DNA from: Zeugodacus cucurbitae
Taxonomy: Eukaryota; Arthropoda; Insecta; Diptera; Tephritidae
NCBI RefSeq assembly: GCF_028554725.1
Contig: NC_071670.1
Location: 70,035,001 to 70,099,000 of the forward strand
Length of the DNA: 64,000 nt
Direction: 5' to 3'
Part shown: piece by piece, positions 61,401-64,000 of the stretch
Layout of the letters: the number at the start of each line of letters is the position of its first letter
Numbering within the stretch: the stretch's first letter is position 1
Program-made: the position numbers and the translations under genes
The notes under the pieces: model-generated
What the model saw: only the letters and a program-made list of their open reading frames with translations
The model's database searches: none
What the model was told of the DNA's origin: nothing

Positions 61401-63819
61401 AGCTGTTTAATTAGAAGTTAGGATAATAGAAATTTATTAAATATAATTCTATACAAAAGTCACCAGAAATGTATATAAGCGTGCGTATTGGAGAAAAATA
61501 ATTCTAACAAACGCTTAAGTCATAAATACACAACTTGTACAATAAGTTATCTTGATTTCTAGTATGTTGAGAAATTTTTGATTTTTCGGAAAATCTAAAC
61601 AATATTAAAACTTTAACGAAATAATAATTTAATTTAATTAAAATATCAGCGGCTTGCAATATAATTAGGGATAAAATTTCAAAATATTCGTCAAGAATTT
61701 TTAAATTGATTTATATCGTCATTATTAGTGGAAAAATACTTTTCAATTTACATATACAAAAATATCAAACAGTTGACAAACATTTACACAGCTTGTTCGA
61801 TTGCTACTCGGTTACCAGATAACCTGCTGTTACATTAAATTTTAAGTTTCTTTTCTCAGCATTAAAATCTGTATTTTCCAACTTTGCTCGCCAAAATAAA
61901 GAATCTTGCTAGTGAAAACCCACTTGAACTCGCATTACATACCACATTTTGTCTCATCTATTCGCGCAATGCTAACGGTCTTTCTCAATTAGCACAAATA
62001 CCAATTTTGTGCACTCAACACGCCTTATTTGAGTTTCGCTCCATTCGCTTTGCCGATTTTGTCTTTCGCACTTCTTCACCAAGCAACCAAATCTCGGCTC
62101 ATTTATTTCGCAAGCTTGTGGACTTGTTACGAATGAAATTGGCTGACCAGTTGGCTTTTCAAACGATTAATTATGCCGTTGTATGTGTGTGATTTCGCTC
62201 GAAAGGCTGTACATTAAGTTCTTATCTGTTTTATCTTTCGCTCGCGGGCGTTGCTTGCCTCGCGTTGTTTCTATTTGGGAGAGCTCGTAGACTCCCTCGT
62301 TGTTTGTGTACGTGTATGTGGATTGCCGACAGTTTAATTTGCCATACACTCCGCGCTCATCGGACGTTAAACAAATGGTTGGTTAAACAATTGGTCGCTA
62401 TAACAAATTAAGCACTCGCCACTTGCCGCAGCGCCAAACAGAGCACCAAACGACGGACGGACGGACATGCAGCGCGTTAAATGGACAGGCAGTCAGCAAC
62501 CGTCAACAGACACGTAAATTCAGAGTCTATTTCAACAAACTAGCGCTTACTGGCGCCCTTAAGTGATACAAATTAGAAGGCGTGTGCGCTGAGAAGCGAT
62601 AATTCCGGTTGTTGATTCTTCCTTGCCACTAATTCGCAGCGCAGCAAGAGATAAAGAACGTAGAAAAATAGTCGCAATTTTAGGAATGCGCTGATACACA
62701 GATGTTATTATTTGGGGTATTTTTAAAATGCTACGTAATGGATCAGAAGGTGAGGAGTGGAGAAGTTATTTCGCTTTACTGAAATTATTTTTGGATCAAT
62801 GAAATTATATTGTAAAGTGTATTTCTAAAGTCAGTTATATATGCACTTACTCTTATAGTTAAGTATTTTGCTATCGATTTAACTTACACTAAACCATGTG
62901 CGCCCAAGGCTATAAATGGAGGCTTACACCCCTTGTTAAAATGCCATAGGCACCAGCACAGGTCACATCCCGAATTCACCAAATGCGATTAGCATTGCGG
63001 CTTCATGTAAGCCATGTGTATATCTTCAAACATAACCAAAATTGGTTTGCAAATGGCAAACTGAATGTATTTGGGAACGGAAAAACTAAAAATAGCTTTT
63101 GCTGAAAATGAAACTGAGAAGCAAATAGTGGGTGATTGAAGAATCGTTTTAGAATTTAATTTTGTGGTACATAAATATCTATTTCGTAACCATCAAGGCG
63201 CAATATTTGAGACAGCTTTTTCATTAAATCATTAAATCCAAGTAATAAGTCGCCATTTTACAATAAAAGTGCCTATAAAAGCTCAAAATATGCATTATGG
63301 ATTTTTGAATTGAATTTCAAGTGGCAACCCTATAGCATAAATTAAAGATATGTTTATTAGGTTATATGAATGTCTTTCGTTTTACACATATTTCATATTA
63401 TTTAAACTAATACATAAATTCTCACGAATTAATTATTTCAAACAGATATTTTTGAAAAAAAAAATTTAATTATTTTTCATAGAAATTATTAAAAATAATC
63501 TTGGTCCGTTTCTTGTATGATATCCATATTTTTATATAATATATAGCTAAAATTTAAAACTCCAAATAAGTAACAGCCCCACTGAGCTGATACCATAGTT
63601 ATTTTTGTCTTAGAGAAAAATTACCAAAAAGGTGGCAACCTTCTACATTTTCTTTAAAATTAGGTTTAATGCTCTTTTAACAAAATGTCGACATTATAGA
63701 AATTAGTACAAATAATTATATTAATTTTACTTAATAATAATTAACTACATATACTATCCTGAAAAAAAAATTAAAATCACCAACACATACAAATATATAA
63801 CAATTTTATTGCACATTCC

Positions 63820-63859
63820 ACCAACAACAACAACAACAACGTAGTAAAGTAGTAGTAGT
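63820..63859. repeat. CAA then AGT trinucleotide repeats
   Basis: A CAA run of about seven units followed by AGT units. Confidence 0.8.
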
Positions 63860-64000
63860 GCCATTTATTAAGCACATCCCTGACCACACAGTCACGCTTG
63901 CTTGTTGCATTATTAACGGGAAGCTCATAAAATATTTACATTTAATTACGCAATAATCGGCAAAAACTGAAACCGTTATATATCACATACATACCGTTAT

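Larger units (their letters stand above)
57689..64000. other. Intergenic
   Basis: No supported gene. Holds the CTTGCCACT-type repeat at 58381-58455, a GGAC tract near 62453-62466, a TATA-like TATAAAT at 62911, GTGGCAACC words at 63322 and 63632, and CAA and AGT repeats at 63820-63859. Frames at 59712-59976 and 61884-62192 are not convincing. Confidence 0.5.

Noticed and set aside
61884..62192. 102-codon frame with ordinary composition
   Set aside because: Begins at TTG with no ATG until near the end, with no motif and no promoter seen.
62905..62945. TATAAAT with GC-richer flanks resembling a core promoter
   Set aside because: No initiator at the right spacing and no gene follows.

Overview
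The window looks like gene-poor nuclear DNA from a higher fly (Diptera, Brachycera), most likely a tephritid fruit fly or a close relative. The reasons are AT-rich DNA full of CAA/GTT, CA and TA simple repeats, remnants of R1-like and RTE-like LINEs, a Helitron, small mariner-like MITEs, and single-exon genes of the insect Insensitive/Elba BEN-domain family with fly-style core promoters. The tephritid assignment is inference; the dipteran assignment is firmer. No tRNA, rRNA, CRISPR or bacterial gene organisation was seen.

The only genes I can support well are three paralogous intronless BEN-domain genes: copy 1 on the minus strand (2265-2915), copy 2 (32097-32735) and copy 3 (38456-39082) on the plus strand. 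Each has a near-identical TATA box and start-site region, a poly(A) signal at a matching place, and one to three perfect CAGGTAG heptamers (the TAGteam/Zelda site of early zygotic fly genes) just upstream. I read them as a lineage-expanded set of early-embryo DNA-binding proteins related to the boundary factors Insensitive, Elba1 and Elba2.

Layout. 1-2150: intergenic, with a possible TATA/Inr promoter near 505-541. 2155-3125: BEN copy 1. 3126-6387: intergenic, including a TGAGT-rich patch. 6388-6740: 3' end of an RTE-like LINE. 9261-9577: MITE. 10599-11139: 3' end of an R1-like LINE with poly(A). 11140-23600: intergenic, with a possible first exon at 15707 and a coding-like block at 21378-21755. 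23602-24595: copy of a dispersed non-coding repeat. 24596-31320: AT-rich, nothing firm. 31321-36575 and 37691-43330: two direct copies (A and B) of a segmental duplication of about 5.3-5.6 kb, each carrying a BEN gene; between them lies a truncated RTE-like reverse transcriptase (36701-37690). Copy B has gained a three-fold 283-bp tandem array. 45725-48336: another copy of the dispersed repeat, split by a decayed Helitron (45840-47693) that itself contains a fragment of the same repeat. 49660-49838: second MITE. 49839-64000: intergenic, with simple repeats and weak signals only.

Apart from the BEN genes, open reading frames here are mostly short, start at non-ATG codons or cover low-complexity DNA, and are not annotated as genes.
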